DNA from: Spirosoma radiotolerans
Lineage (GTDB): Bacteria; Bacteroidota; Bacteroidia; Cytophagales; Spirosomataceae
Length of the DNA stretch: 64,000 nucleotides
Direction: 5' to 3'
Assembly (NCBI RefSeq): GCF_000974425.1
Contig: NZ_CP010429.1
Span: 2,666,001-2,730,000, forward strand
In this document: in pieces, positions 15,398-24,866 of the stretch
How positions within the stretch are numbered: position 1 is the stretch's first letter
Layout: each line of letters begins with the position of its first letter
Translations under genes and position numbers: made by a program
Notes under the pieces: generated by a model
The model's input: the letters and a program-made list of their open reading frames with translations, nothing else
What the model was told of the DNA's origin: nothing
The model's database searches: none

Positions 15398-17656
15398 TTA
15401 GCGTATGATTGTCACCGTTCCTTTAAAGTTTCGCTTTGATGTTGTGAGCAGATAGTAGTAGGTGCCCGATGGGGCGTCTGTACCGTACCAGCGAAATTTT
15501 GGGTCCGCCGACTTGAAAACCGTTTGCCCCCAGCGATTCGTTACCTCAATAGATTTAAACTGTTCATCGCAGGTATTTTCCGGTAAGTTACTGACGGCGA
15601 AGTAGTCATTTATGCCATCGCCATTTGGTGTAAATACATTGGGTATCTTTATATCAGCATTGAACGACGGATTTTTAACGGTAAACGTAACCGTTGTAAC
15701 GGCCAGATGGTTGGGCTGGCAGGAGCGGTCATCGACCATAAAATCCACCACGAAGGTTGCTTCGGCTTTCCCCGCCATCAGTTCGCAGGTGGGTTTCCAG
15801 GCAAACGGCGATTGGAGCGTTGGCAGGCCAGATTTGTCTGTAAATGCCATACCCGCGGCTTTAACATCAAATCCCCGGCCAACAGCGGTTAACCGAAGCG
15901 TGTCGCGGTCCGGGTCATTGCCCAGCACATCGAACGCTGTCCGACCGGCGGAGTCGCTGGGGCTAACAACTAGCTCAACGGTTTGCTGGGCGAGCGTTGT
16001 CCGCACACTGGGTGGTTGACTGGGCAAGCCAATCGCGGCCAGGTTCACCGTTACCGTATCGCGCAGGTTTCGGTTACAGCGGGTATCGGTTACGATGAAA
16101 TCGACCAGATAGGCTGTCTGAGTCGCCTGGGCACAGGTGGGTTTCCAGACGAACGGTTGCGAAACTTTACCCACTCCCGAGGCCGAACCGAAACTCATGC
16201 CTGCCTGAGCCAGGGTAAAGCCACGACCAACGGCCTGAATCGTAACGTTATCATTGTCAATATCGGTGCCAAAGGCATTGAAAGTCAGAGATGTTCCGAC
16301 GCTAATGCTGGCTTTGTTGTTTGGTAAATCGGTTCCTGCCAGCGGTTTGTTGTTGGCCGACGGAATGATATTCAGGCGAACGCTGAGCGTATCGCTCAAG
16401 CCTTGTGGACACCCGTCGTCCGTGGCTCGAAGGAGTAAGGTAACCGGTGTGCCATTGCCGCCAACGCATCGACCAAAGCAAAACTTGACTTGTAAGGTAT
16501 CATGACTGGTTCGGGTAGTCAGTTCGCCGGGGGCGAGGGTAAGGCCGGGTAGCGAGCCACTCATATTCGTTACCGTAATGTGCTGGCTCGGGTCAATATC
16601 GGTGACAAATAACGTCAGGCAGTTGGTGTCTTTTTCGGCAATGGTCAACACCGTTCCCTGTCTGTAGAACTCTTTCTGACCATCGGGACGGAAAAGAAGT
16701 TTGGGCGCATTGTTCTTCGGGCAGTCAAGTACCAGCACCTGATAATCACGGCGTACCCGTCCGATGGCTTTTCCGGCCCGGTATTCAACAACTTCGACGG
16801 AGAAGACAAACAGGCCTGCCTGGCTTGGGGTTACGCTGAGCAAACCCGACTGCGGATTTACGCGTAGCGGGGCCGTTCCGGGAATTTCGTTGGCAACTGA
16901 TATGCCATTACGCCAGCGAATGGTGGGGTAAGGGCCTGGGGTAAAATAAGGGTTTGCCAACGTAGAACCCGCACCAGGATTGGGGACGTCTTTTGTGCTA
17001 AAGCCATTGTAAGGAGTTACCAGCGAATAAACTAAACTGTCGTTGTCGCTATCTTTTGCACTAAAATCAAGGGTAAATGGCTGACCGATGCAGGCATAGT
17101 CACCTTTCGGAATTGTGAAAGTTGGCGATGAGTTGACAACGCGGGTTTGGCCTGAAACAATGGCCGGGAACTCCAGATAAAAAGTTGAGCCAGCCCCGCC
17201 TGGATCTTCAATATTCGTAATTGTACCATTGCGGCAGCACCGTTCCCAGGTCATGTAGTAGCCACCGGCATCGTTGAATACGTTCGGGTCGAGCGTGAGA
17301 TCCAGGCTATGCCGAATCAGGCGGGTACTTAATACGCTGGCATTTGTACAGGCGGGTTTGGTGTAGGCGACAAACTCACTGCTAATCCGGTTAAGGGGTA
17401 CATACCCAATCAACTGGTTGGTTCGTTTCGCGAAAACACCCACCGATACGAGTCCATCATCAGCTCCCGGATTGCCATTTACATTATCGAAGTACAAATT
17501 GAGGATAATGCGATGGGTGTAAGCGCCCTGAGTGCCGAGGTAGCGAAGTTCAAGTTCGCCACCAACAATATGCGTTGCCTGGGCCAACGGGCTCATAACC
17601 AACAGCGAACAGGTCAACAAAAGAGGTACTAAAAAAGAACGGTACAAATTCGGCAT
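15398..17656 (-). CDS. Large secreted protein with T9SS type-B (CHU) sorting domain
   Basis: 752 aa. Signal peptide (residues 1-27, ending PLAQA), then THIVGGELELRYLG, the usual start of a family of gliding-bacteria adhesin-like proteins. The middle is a series of Ig/cadherin-like beta domains with DxDxD-type turns (DSDNDSLVY, DIDNDNVTI, DPDRDTLRL) likely to bind calcium. The last 85 residues are the gliding-motility-associated C-terminal domain (PNVFTPNGDGINDYF, then FKSIEVTNRWGQTVF, and GTYYYLL). Type IX secretion exports it and attaches or releases it at the cell surface. Function is probably adhesion or extracellular matrix. Confidence 0.88.
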   Translation of the reverse strand: MPNLYRSFLVPLLLTCSLLVMSPLAQATHIVGGELELRYLGTQGAYTHRIILNLYFDNVNGNPGADDGLVSVGVFAKRTNQLIGYVPLNRISSEFVAYTKPACTNASVLSTRLIRHSLDLTLDPNVFNDAGGYYMTWERCCRNGTITNIEDPGGAGSTFYLEFPAIVSGQTRVVNSSPTFTIPKGDYACIGQPFTLDFSAKDSDNDSLVYSLVTPYNGFSTKDVPNPGAGSTLANPYFTPGPYPTIRWRNGISVANEIPGTAPLRVNPQSGLLSVTPSQAGLFVFSVEVVEYRAGKAIGRVRRDYQVLVLDCPKNNAPKLLFRPDGQKEFYRQGTVLTIAEKDTNCLTLFVTDIDPSQHITVTNMSGSLPGLTLAPGELTTRTSHDTLQVKFCFGRCVGGNGTPVTLLLRATDDGCPQGLSDTLSVRLNIIPSANNKPLAGTDLPNNKASISVGTSLTFNAFGTDIDNDNVTIQAVGRGFTLAQAGMSFGSASGVGKVSQPFVWKPTCAQATQTAYLVDFIVTDTRCNRNLRDTVTVNLAAIGLPSQPPSVRTTLAQQTVELVVSPSDSAGRTAFDVLGNDPDRDTLRLTAVGRGFDVKAAGMAFTDKSGLPTLQSPFAWKPTCELMAGKAEATFVVDFMVDDRSCQPNHLAVTTVTFTVKNPSFNADIKIPNVFTPNGDGINDYFAVSNLPENTCDEQFKSIEVTNRWGQTVFKSADPKFRWYGTDAPSGTYYYLLTTSKRNFKGTVTIIR

Positions 17657-17723
17657 AAGCAGAAATAGTGAATATAGGGTCTGTCCGAAAACGACTGCTT
17701 AAATTAGCGGTTTTTTAGGACTT

Positions 17724-19169
17724 ATGCGTAGGAAGATCCATAAAACACCCGAACGGTTGGCTGGCGTTCGAATCGATACCGTAGCCGCCGAAGGGAAGTG
17801 TATAGTGCGTACGGATGAAGGTGTAATTTTCGTTGAAAACCCAACCGGTGGACCAGGTGTTGCGCCCGGCGACGTGGTTGATCTTCGTATAACTAACTCC
17901 AAAAAACAGTATCGCGAAGCGGTTGCCGAGCGCGTGCATGAATGGTCGTCATTGCGGGCAGAACCTTTCTGCGAGCATTTTGGAACCTGTGGCGGTTGCA
18001 AATGGCAACACATTCAATATCCTGAACAACTGAGCTTTAAGCACCAGCAGGTGGTCGATCACCTGACGCGTATTGGCAAAGTGGCTTTGCCCACTATTCT
18101 GCCCATTATGGCCGCTCATCCAACCCAGTATTACCGAAATAAACTCGAATTTACCTGTGCGGAAGGCCGTTGGCTGACCTCGACCGAAGTACGAACTGAC
18201 GAACCCATTGACCAGCGGGCGGTTGGCTTTCATGTGCCCGGCCGGTTTGACAAAGTGCTGCCGATTCAGCACTGTTACCTCCAGCCCGACCCGTCCAACG
18301 CTATCCGGCTGGCCGTGGCTGACTATGTGTACCAAAATGGGATGACGTTGTATAATCTCAAATTGCATACCGGTTATCTGCGGACGCTCATTATCCGTAC
18401 TGCCGATACTACGCAGCAGCTTATGGTAACGTTGCAGGTAGCGCAGGACAACCCCGAGTTGCTCAACGGGTTAATGAATCATCTGGCCGCTTTGTTTCCG
18501 CAAATTACGTCGCTGAATTATATTCTGAACACCAAGAAAAACGACAGTTATCAGGATCAGGAGGTTATTAACTGGGCAGGCAAACCCTATATCGAAGAGC
18601 AGATGGATGCCGGGGGAACGGTTCCCCTGACCTTCCGGGTTGGACCGAAATCGTTCTACCAAACCAACGCCCAGCAGGCCTATAACCTCTACAAGGTTGC
18701 CCGTGAATTTGCTGGCCTGACAGGGCAGGAGCGGGTATACGACCTCTACACCGGTACTGGCACGATTGCCCTTTTCGTGGCCCGTCTGGCAAAACATGTG
18801 GTGGGTGTCGAGTACGTCGAGGCATCGGTGGCCGATGCCCGCGTCAATGCCGAAGTAAATGGGATTACCAACACCACCTTCGTGGCAGGGGATATGAAAG
18901 ACATTCTGACGGATGACTTTTTTGCCCAACACGGCCGCCCTGATGTCGTGATTACCGATCCCCCCCGGGCTGGTATGGACGAAGCGGTAACGCGTCAGCT
19001 ACTGAAGGCGGCCCCCGAACGAATTGTGTATGTGAGCTGCAACACCGCTACCCAGGCCCGCGATCTGGGTATTCTGGATGAAGGGTATATCGTTACCGGT
19101 GTGCAACCGGTCGATATGTTTCCCCACACGCACCATGTCGAAAATGTTGTGGTGTTGACAAGACGTTAA
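17724..19169 (+). CDS. rlmD: 23S rRNA (uracil-5-)-methyltransferase RlmD family
   Basis: 481 aa. An N-terminal TRAM-like beta domain (residues 10-70) is followed by an Fe-S cluster motif, FCEHFGTCGGCKWQH near residues 82-96, with a further Cys in QHCYL. The C-terminal Rossmann methyltransferase has DLYTGTGTIALF, DPPRAGMD and the catalytic VSCNTATQARDL. It would methylate C5 of a uridine in 23S rRNA using SAM (U1939 in the E. coli enzyme), but the exact target in Bacteroidota RumA-like enzymes should be treated as inferred. Monocistronic; its 5' end is divergent from the T9SS protein. Confidence 0.9.
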   Translation: MRRKIHKTPERLAGVRIDTVAAEGKCIVRTDEGVIFVENPTGGPGVAPGDVVDLRITNSKKQYREAVAERVHEWSSLRAEPFCEHFGTCGGCKWQHIQYPEQLSFKHQQVVDHLTRIGKVALPTILPIMAAHPTQYYRNKLEFTCAEGRWLTSTEVRTDEPIDQRAVGFHVPGRFDKVLPIQHCYLQPDPSNAIRLAVADYVYQNGMTLYNLKLHTGYLRTLIIRTADTTQQLMVTLQVAQDNPELLNGLMNHLAALFPQITSLNYILNTKKNDSYQDQEVINWAGKPYIEEQMDAGGTVPLTFRVGPKSFYQTNAQQAYNLYKVAREFAGLTGQERVYDLYTGTGTIALFVARLAKHVVGVEYVEASVADARVNAEVNGITNTTFVAGDMKDILTDDFFAQHGRPDVVITDPPRAGMDEAVTRQLLKAAPERIVYVSCNTATQARDLGILDEGYIVTGVQPVDMFPHTHHVENVVVLTRR

Positions 19170-19201
19170 ATCCGCTAGCTATTATAAGCCCCCGTTTGTC
19201 C

Positions 19202-19270
19202 TGGCGACGGAGGGGCAATCTTTGGATGAGGAAATGTTTTCGGCGCATAAAGATTGCTCCTTCATCGCCA
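19202..19270. repeat. REP-like intergenic hairpin
   Basis: A 22-base left arm at 19202-19223 (TGGCGACGGAGGGGCAATCTTT) matches the reverse complement at 19249-19270 with three mismatches. It sits 32 bp past the rlmD stop. The central GCAATCTTT resembles the GGAATCTTG of the repeat at 48161, so a shared family is possible. Confidence 0.6.
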
Positions 19271-19320
19271 TGCAAAAAAGCTACTAAGCAAAGGTTAGAA
19301 CAGCTCCCCACGAGTTGGTT

Positions 19321-20154
19321 CTATTTCGAATGCACTGACGACGGATGGCTTTTCTGCCATTGCGACACATAGTTCATTGCATTATCAAAAGTCGTTATCC
19401 AGTAGGTCTGTTTGTGGTTCGCCAGGTATTCGGCCAGTTTTTTATGCTCCGCAGCCGATACCGCTATCCATTGACTTCCTACGCCATGAAACAGATAAAC
19501 GCCCAGACCACCCTGTTGAGCAGCTTTTTCGGCATAGGCAATCAGGTCGGCAGCAGTATGTTCTGGTTGCACAGCCAGCGAAGGTACCTGCAGAAGATCA
19601 AGGTTCTCGAAATCAGTGACCACGGCGTTGGCGTCGCCAACCATACGACCGTAACTGACCAAACCTGACCGACGCAGGGTGTCCAGGTATGAAACGCCAC
19701 CCGCCGTCGTGTCGCCACAGGGAAAGGCAAACGTGCGTTTGGTTTTCTTTCCATCCAGTAAGTACAATTGCGTATTCATGGATTGAACTTCTTTCAGCAC
19801 TCGGTCGAAGGTGTAATTATCCAGTGCCCAGACGGGTTTCCAGCCTTTTGCTGCCAGACAAGGGTGAAACAGCGTATGGTTTGCCAGTTCGTGACCTTGC
19901 TGAGCCGCCTGTCGCCATTGCTCACTTGCGTTGTTATCGGCTAGCGAGTTAAGAAAAAACGTGCCCTTTAACTGCAGTGAATTGAGAACGGGAATGGCCT
20001 GTTCGAGCTGGCTACTCATGGCATCATCATAGGTCAGGCAAATAGCTGCTTTGGCACCATTGGGCCATGTCAGGCGCTGTGCCCAGCTATGACCCGATAA
20101 ACAAAGCAACAGACCAAACAGAAGAATAGGCGCGTAGCGTACGAAATGTATCAT
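19321..20154 (-). CDS. Secreted polysaccharide deacetylase (NodB fold)
   Basis: 277 aa from the ATG at 20154; the longer frame begins with TTG and is less likely. Signal peptide with MIHFVRYAPILLFGLLLCLS. The NodB domain has CLTYDDAMSS (the metal-binding Asp-Asp), GTFFLNS, and ELANHTLFHPC with the His-x3-His pair. The later FAFPCGDTT and VYLFHGVGSQW match the remaining motifs. It would remove acetyl or other acyl groups from a polysaccharide or peptidoglycan-derived substrate in the periplasm. About 75 bp separate it from the next gene on the same strand. Confidence 0.88.
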   Translation of the reverse strand: MIHFVRYAPILLFGLLLCLSGHSWAQRLTWPNGAKAAICLTYDDAMSSQLEQAIPVLNSLQLKGTFFLNSLADNNASEQWRQAAQQGHELANHTLFHPCLAAKGWKPVWALDNYTFDRVLKEVQSMNTQLYLLDGKKTKRTFAFPCGDTTAGGVSYLDTLRRSGLVSYGRMVGDANAVVTDFENLDLLQVPSLAVQPEHTAADLIAYAEKAAQQGGLGVYLFHGVGSQWIAVSAAEHKKLAEYLANHKQTYWITTFDNAMNYVSQWQKSHPSSVHSK

Positions 20155-20229
20155 GAGTTTTGCCAGTAAGGGCTTGAGCAAGTAAGCAATTGCTGCCCTG
20201 ATTTTACCGTTACTGCCGCAAAAAACCGA

Positions 20230-21219
20230 TTAGAATTCCAGATAGGGCGCTATCTTCTCAATGGTTTTCGCATCCAGAACGCGGATAGGTTTCAGCGATT
20301 CTGCCGATGTATATGCCCCATGTTGTTCGCGGTAATTCACGATAATCTGCGCTTGCCGACGGGATAAAAAAGGATGCCTGTCCAGCTCCTCAGCCGAAGC
20401 GGTATTCACGGGAATCTTGCGCACCGACGAGCGGATCTTGCCAAACGTCTGCAATTCGGTTAACGCCAGCGAGTCAAGGCCGTAGATTTCGCGAAACTGA
20501 TCGGTTGAAACAAAACCGCCGAGTGCATCCCGGAACTTAACGATACGACCCGCCAGCGTGGCGCCAATCCCTTTCAGGGCAATCAATTGAGCGGTATCGG
20601 CGGTGTTGATATCGAACGGTTGAAGAACAGGCTTTGCAGGTCGTTCAGAATAGGCGGGGCGGTCGTTCGGTTTATAAGGCTGATTCGGGAAGGGTTTGTT
20701 CGCCGTAAACCGGTCGTTTTTAAATTGGGTTGACTGGGGCGTTTCCTTCAGGGTAATGTAGGGTTCGAGTTGATCATACAGGTCAGGCGGGAAATCATAG
20801 ATTTTTAGCAAATCTTCTTTCCGGCGAAACTGACCGCCTTTGCTGCGATATTTTTCAATTCGTTCGGCCATCCAGCGGGGTACGCCCAACTGCTGCCAAC
20901 CGGCCACACTGATCGTATTCGGGTCGAAATGGACAAGTTTAGGGTCGCTGAACCGTTCGGCTGTGGTTTTTTCTTTCTCTCCGCGATCAGCGAATTTGGG
21001 TTGTTTAGCCTCTTCTATTTGCATCAGCGCCACCAGACTGTCCAGTTTACGCTGATCGGCGGCCGAAGTATCAACCGGCGTGCTGTCGGATAGGAGTCGA
21101 TAAGCAAAAGGAATAAGCAGGCAGAGTATCGTCAGGAAAAGCAGGACGAGAAATCCTCTAGTTTCCTTGTGCGAAAAGCCAAAATAATCGCGGATGAGGG
21201 CTTGAAAGCGGCTGAACAT
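20230..21219 (-). CDS. ComEA-like helix-hairpin-helix protein
   Basis: 329 aa. An N-terminal membrane anchor (residues 20-42, GFLVLLFLTILCLLIPFAY) is followed by a linker and at least three helix-hairpin-helix units: FDPNTISVAGWQQLGVPRW near residue 97, FDINTADTAQLIALKGIGAT near 203, and IPVNTASAEELDRHPFLSRR near 274. The last unit ends the protein. Related ComEA proteins bind double-stranded DNA in natural transformation; in Bacteroidota, larger multi-HhH forms like this are common and their DNA-uptake role is unproven. No other com gene is nearby. Confidence 0.82.
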   Translation of the reverse strand: MFSRFQALIRDYFGFSHKETRGFLVLLFLTILCLLIPFAYRLLSDSTPVDTSAADQRKLDSLVALMQIEEAKQPKFADRGEKEKTTAERFSDPKLVHFDPNTISVAGWQQLGVPRWMAERIEKYRSKGGQFRRKEDLLKIYDFPPDLYDQLEPYITLKETPQSTQFKNDRFTANKPFPNQPYKPNDRPAYSERPAKPVLQPFDINTADTAQLIALKGIGATLAGRIVKFRDALGGFVSTDQFREIYGLDSLALTELQTFGKIRSSVRKIPVNTASAEELDRHPFLSRRQAQIIVNYREQHGAYTSAESLKPIRVLDAKTIEKIAPYLEF

Positions 21220-21390
21220 GCCCCTTGGACGGTGGGGCGCGCAAATGTAACGCCTGAGATTAATTTACCGCCAAACCGCCAAGGCTAAATAGTTTATAGA
21301 AAGAGCCTATAAAATGATGAAAACCAGCCTATAGGTAAAACCATAATGTATAAATTTTTCGTATATGGTAACATTAACTATTCTACTATT

Positions 21391-22149
21391 ATGAAAAATA
21401 AAATCTACGTTATTAGCATACTATTTTTATGCCTGCTTGGGTTAGAAGCAGGATACGCTCAGCAGACAGGCCAAGCCGCTGTTGCTCCGATTCTTGTTAG
21501 TAAAAATACGTCTGTGATTGGGGCAACCTCCACAGTTAATGAGAAAAAGGCTGCATCGCCCCCCGCTTCGCCGACAAAGCTACGCAAGCGAAATGAACTG
21601 TCTCTCCTGATCGGTGCAGGCGGTGGGGCTACCTATACCTACGGTGGTATCTGGTTGCAAAAAACGGCACCCGTCCTGTTCATTGAACCACAATATAGCT
21701 TGTCGCCCCGTTTGAATCTGGGTCTACGCCTGGAAGGCATCATGCCATCCACGTACCGGGCTACTTACAAGACCAGTGAGCGCCAGTATAATCTGGTTAA
21801 AGCGTCGGCAATGTACTCGGTTGCCCTGATGCTTGACTATAACTTTGCGCCCAGCACGGCAACCTATACGCCTTTTGTGGGTGTCGGTATCGGCAACTAT
21901 TTCCGGGGGAAGGGTGACCTGATTTCTGATCCTATACCACAGACCGTGGACTTAGGTGTATCGTCCGGGGTCACTGTCAGGGCTGGTGTCAGTTCAACGT
22001 ATTTAATGGTTAGCGCCGAAATAAACATGTTAAACGAAAATCAAACCAACGGCGACCACGTTACCTGGTGGGGGCGAAGTGGTGAATTCAGAGGACGTAG
22101 CTATGTGAGTCTTAAAGCTAGCCTTCCTCTTGTGCTGTTGTTACCCTGA
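21391..22149 (+). CDS. Outer-membrane beta-barrel protein
   Basis: 252 aa. The longest frame starts at 21346, but the ATG at 21391 begins the signal peptide (MKNKIYVISILFLCLLGLEA ending GYAQQ). The mature protein has alternating hydrophobic beta-strands (LIGAGGGATYTYGGIWLQ, PSTATYTPFVGVGIGNYFRG, YVSLKASLPLVLLLP), ending in strands that fit an 8-stranded OMP_b-brl/porin-like barrel. No ligand or enzymatic motif. Its 3' end meets the acyltransferase operon at a bidirectional terminator. Confidence 0.75.
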   Translation: MKNKIYVISILFLCLLGLEAGYAQQTGQAAVAPILVSKNTSVIGATSTVNEKKAASPPASPTKLRKRNELSLLIGAGGGATYTYGGIWLQKTAPVLFIEPQYSLSPRLNLGLRLEGIMPSTYRATYKTSERQYNLVKASAMYSVALMLDYNFAPSTATYTPFVGVGIGNYFRGKGDLISDPIPQTVDLGVSSGVTVRAGVSSTYLMVSAEINMLNENQTNGDHVTWWGRSGEFRGRSYVSLKASLPLVLLLP

Positions 22150-22151
22150 GT

Positions 22152-22179
22152 AAAAAAGGGGGCTAATAGCCCCTTTTTT
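22152..22179. terminator. Bidirectional rho-independent terminator
   Basis: AAAAAAGGGGGCTA pairs with TAGCCCCTTTTTT over a short AATA-type turn. It lies between the barrel gene (+) and the acyltransferase operon (-). Confidence 0.92.
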
Positions 22180-22181
22180 AT

Positions 22182-23285
22182 TTATATATGTCTTACGCGG
22201 GCAATGGAGTGTAAACGCCTGCTCAACGTTTGTCCCAGCATCGGGCCAAATTTCTTCTCAACCAGCGTATGGATGAGGTACGCGCCGAAAAGCATAATCC
22301 CGATTAGAAAGACCAGCAACAAGTATTTGTTGACCGAGGTGCTCAATCGGTAAAACAGGATAAAGCCGATGTTGTGATGAAGCAGGTATAATGGATACGT
22401 AAGGGCACCGGCCATGGCCAGCCAGCTATAGGAGGTCAGAGCAAGCCGACCATGGACAATCAGCCAGAAGACAATGTAGAAGGAAAATAACAGAGTCAGG
22501 CCTACCAGCGGGGAAAACTCCTGCCCGAAATGCTGACTGTATTCCTCGCTTTCCCGGACAATCGAGCGCATGGCGAGTAGCAAAGAAAGGCCTAATAAAG
22601 TATAGAGTTTCCAGGGAGTCGCGAATCTGGTTTGCAGCAAATAAAATAACATACCCGCTATAAAAAACGGGCTGTATTTGGGGAAGAGCAACAAACTAAA
22701 AGGGCTCGTTGAGTCAGGACCCAGAATGGCCGTTATAGCCAGCCAGCCGATGAGAATGGGAATGAGCTGATCGAAAAGTTTATGGAAAATAAGTACCGAA
22801 ATCAATGCGTAAAAACTAAGCTCGACCCCTAACGTCCAGTATACGCCGTCTACGTTGACTACACCGGCAAAGCGTTGGAGCATGGTTAAGTTAACGAGGT
22901 ATTTTGGTAGAGAAAGGTCGTAATAGTAGGACCAGGCTGCCGTGTTTTTCGATGGGGCAAAAAACCACACAACCAGAAATGTTAGGGTACAGGCAACCCA
23001 ATAAGCTGGGTAAAGGCGGGAGATTCTCGATACGAGAAATTGCGGCAGGCTCTTCTTATACGCTGACATCAAAATAACGTAGCCGCTGATTATAAAAAAT
23101 AAATTCACCCCCAAATAGCCATACTTACATACTGATTCGAGGGCGGGATACACAACCGGGTTAAGGTTATCAGCATAATAACCGCGAAATGTGTAATGAT
23201 AAAGCACGACCGAGAACGCAGCTATAAAACGCAGTAAATCAACCGTATATACCCGGACCGGATGTTTGGTAGAAATAGGCTCCAT
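22182..23285 (-). CDS. Acyltransferase family 3 (OafA/WecH-like) membrane protein
   Basis: 367 aa from the ATG at 23285; the TTG at 23315 extends the frame by 10 codons. About ten membrane segments. The hallmark LLRFIAAFSVVLYHYTFRG near residue 20 contains the conserved Arg and His, and the VNLFFIISGYVILMSAYKKS stretch follows. Family members transfer acyl (commonly acetyl) groups from the cytoplasmic side to extracytoplasmic sugars. Last gene of a three-gene minus-strand operon with MBOAT and SGNH proteins, so it probably modifies the exopolysaccharide made by the divergent cluster. Confidence 0.88.
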   Translation of the reverse strand: MEPISTKHPVRVYTVDLLRFIAAFSVVLYHYTFRGYYADNLNPVVYPALESVCKYGYLGVNLFFIISGYVILMSAYKKSLPQFLVSRISRLYPAYWVACTLTFLVVWFFAPSKNTAAWSYYYDLSLPKYLVNLTMLQRFAGVVNVDGVYWTLGVELSFYALISVLIFHKLFDQLIPILIGWLAITAILGPDSTSPFSLLLFPKYSPFFIAGMLFYLLQTRFATPWKLYTLLGLSLLLAMRSIVRESEEYSQHFGQEFSPLVGLTLLFSFYIVFWLIVHGRLALTSYSWLAMAGALTYPLYLLHHNIGFILFYRLSTSVNKYLLLVFLIGIMLFGAYLIHTLVEKKFGPMLGQTLSRRLHSIARVRHI

Positions 23286-23333
23286 CAACTGGTGCAGAAT
23301 AAAGTGAGCAGGCAAACAGAAAGATGTTAGTTA

Positions 23334-24866
23334 CTAAAATTGAAAATAAATAAACTGATTAGCATTAAAAACGCCGAAAAAATAAATAACGAAAATAAGT
23401 GTTGTAAAAAGTAGGTAAAACCGGCCTGTATGGCGTGTCGGAATCGATAGATAGTGATATTCTTTAAGGAGCAGTAAGCCGATCAGCACCAGGCTAAACC
23501 ACATCTCCGCAGCATTGAGCGGGCTACGAATGGGCTCCAGCAGGGAGAGGGTGGCAATACGATGAAGAATGAGCAAGGCGTCGCTCACACTGGCCGCTCG
23601 GAAAAATACCCAGGTCAGCATGATGAGCCCAAACGTCAGGACGGTATTCAGGATAGCCCGCCATGCAGGCAAATGGGTTGGCCGATCCGGGATGGGTAAA
23701 TGAATTCGTTGGAAGCTGGTAGCCGGAAAACCGAACCGGGCCAGTGCTTTCTCGCGCAGAACCGCCAGCACCTGATAGAACCCGTTCAATCCTCCCCAGA
23801 TCACATAAGTCCAGTTAGGGCCATGCCAGAGACCACTGATCAGAAACACAATCAGCAGGTTGACGTACTGACGAGACTCGCCTTTACGGCTACCGCCCAG
23901 CGGAATGTAAACATAATCCCGAAACCAGGTCGAGAGTGAAATATGCCAGCGTCGCCAGAATTCGGACACCGACTGCGCCAGGTAAGGGGCCCGGAAGTTC
24001 TCCATTAGGTCGAAGCCCATTACCCTGGCTGCCCCGATGGCAATATCCGAGTAGCCCGAAAAGTCGCAATAGATCTGGAAGGTAAAGAAAAATGTGGCCA
24101 CCAGCATCGTTAGCCCGTTTTGCTGATCGGGCTGCGTATACGCCTGATTGACGGTCATTGCCAGTCGATCGGCAATGACCGTTTTCTTGAAAAAGCCAAA
24201 GGCCATCTGCATCAGTCCTGCCTTAACGTTCTCAAAATCATAACGAAAATAACGGTGAAATTGCCAGAGTACATTCTGGGGGCGCTCAATGGGACCAGCC
24301 ACCAGTTGCGGATAAAACATGACATAAAGTGCGTAAATGCCGAAATGCCGCTCGGCTTTTTGGTGGCCACGATACACTTCGATGGTGTAGCTCATGGCCT
24401 GAAACGTGTGAAATGACAGACCGATCGGCAGGATGCTCAGGTTGTCTTTGAAGGACGTGATGCCACTCTGACCAAACAGGTTCAGCACAGCCACAAATAC
24501 TTGGCTCGAAAAGGAGGTAACCGTTTGGGCTACGTCATGCAGCCCGGCCAGATCGAACAGGGTGGCCGCATTATCGGTAAAAAAGCCGATGTATTTAAAG
24601 AAGACGAGAATGCCGATGTTGGTAATCAGCGAGAGCAAAAGTACCCTACGGCGGGCGGTACCCTGTGTTTTTTCCAGCCAGAGACCTGCCAGGTAGTCGA
24701 TACCGATGGTTAGCCCCAGAATGAGGATATAGGCGGGCTTGAAAACCATGTAAAAGTAAACGCTCGCCAGCAGTAATAGCCGCCATCGCCCGCTCCAGCC
24801 CAGGTAATAATAAGCCAGCGTGACAATAATAAAATAAACCAGGAACTGGAGTGAATTAAAAAGCAT
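23334..24866 (-). CDS. MBOAT family O-acyltransferase (AlgI-like)
   Basis: 510 aa, about 11 membrane segments. The MBOAT signatures are visible: FRAPYLAQSVSEFWRRWHIS (near residue 290), LSTWFRDYVYIPLGGSRKG and the catalytic His in ISGLWHGPNWTYVIWGG (near 350). In alginate and cellulose systems this type carries acetyl groups across the membrane to a periplasmic SGNH partner. Here the partner overlaps its start by 11 bp, which suggests translational coupling. Spacing to the downstream acyltransferase-3 is 48 bp. Confidence 0.92.
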   Translation of the reverse strand: MLFNSLQFLVYFIIVTLAYYYLGWSGRWRLLLLASVYFYMVFKPAYILILGLTIGIDYLAGLWLEKTQGTARRRVLLLSLITNIGILVFFKYIGFFTDNAATLFDLAGLHDVAQTVTSFSSQVFVAVLNLFGQSGITSFKDNLSILPIGLSFHTFQAMSYTIEVYRGHQKAERHFGIYALYVMFYPQLVAGPIERPQNVLWQFHRYFRYDFENVKAGLMQMAFGFFKKTVIADRLAMTVNQAYTQPDQQNGLTMLVATFFFTFQIYCDFSGYSDIAIGAARVMGFDLMENFRAPYLAQSVSEFWRRWHISLSTWFRDYVYIPLGGSRKGESRQYVNLLIVFLISGLWHGPNWTYVIWGGLNGFYQVLAVLREKALARFGFPATSFQRIHLPIPDRPTHLPAWRAILNTVLTFGLIMLTWVFFRAASVSDALLILHRIATLSLLEPIRSPLNAAEMWFSLVLIGLLLLKEYHYLSIPTRHTGRFYLLFTTLIFVIYFFGVFNANQFIYFQF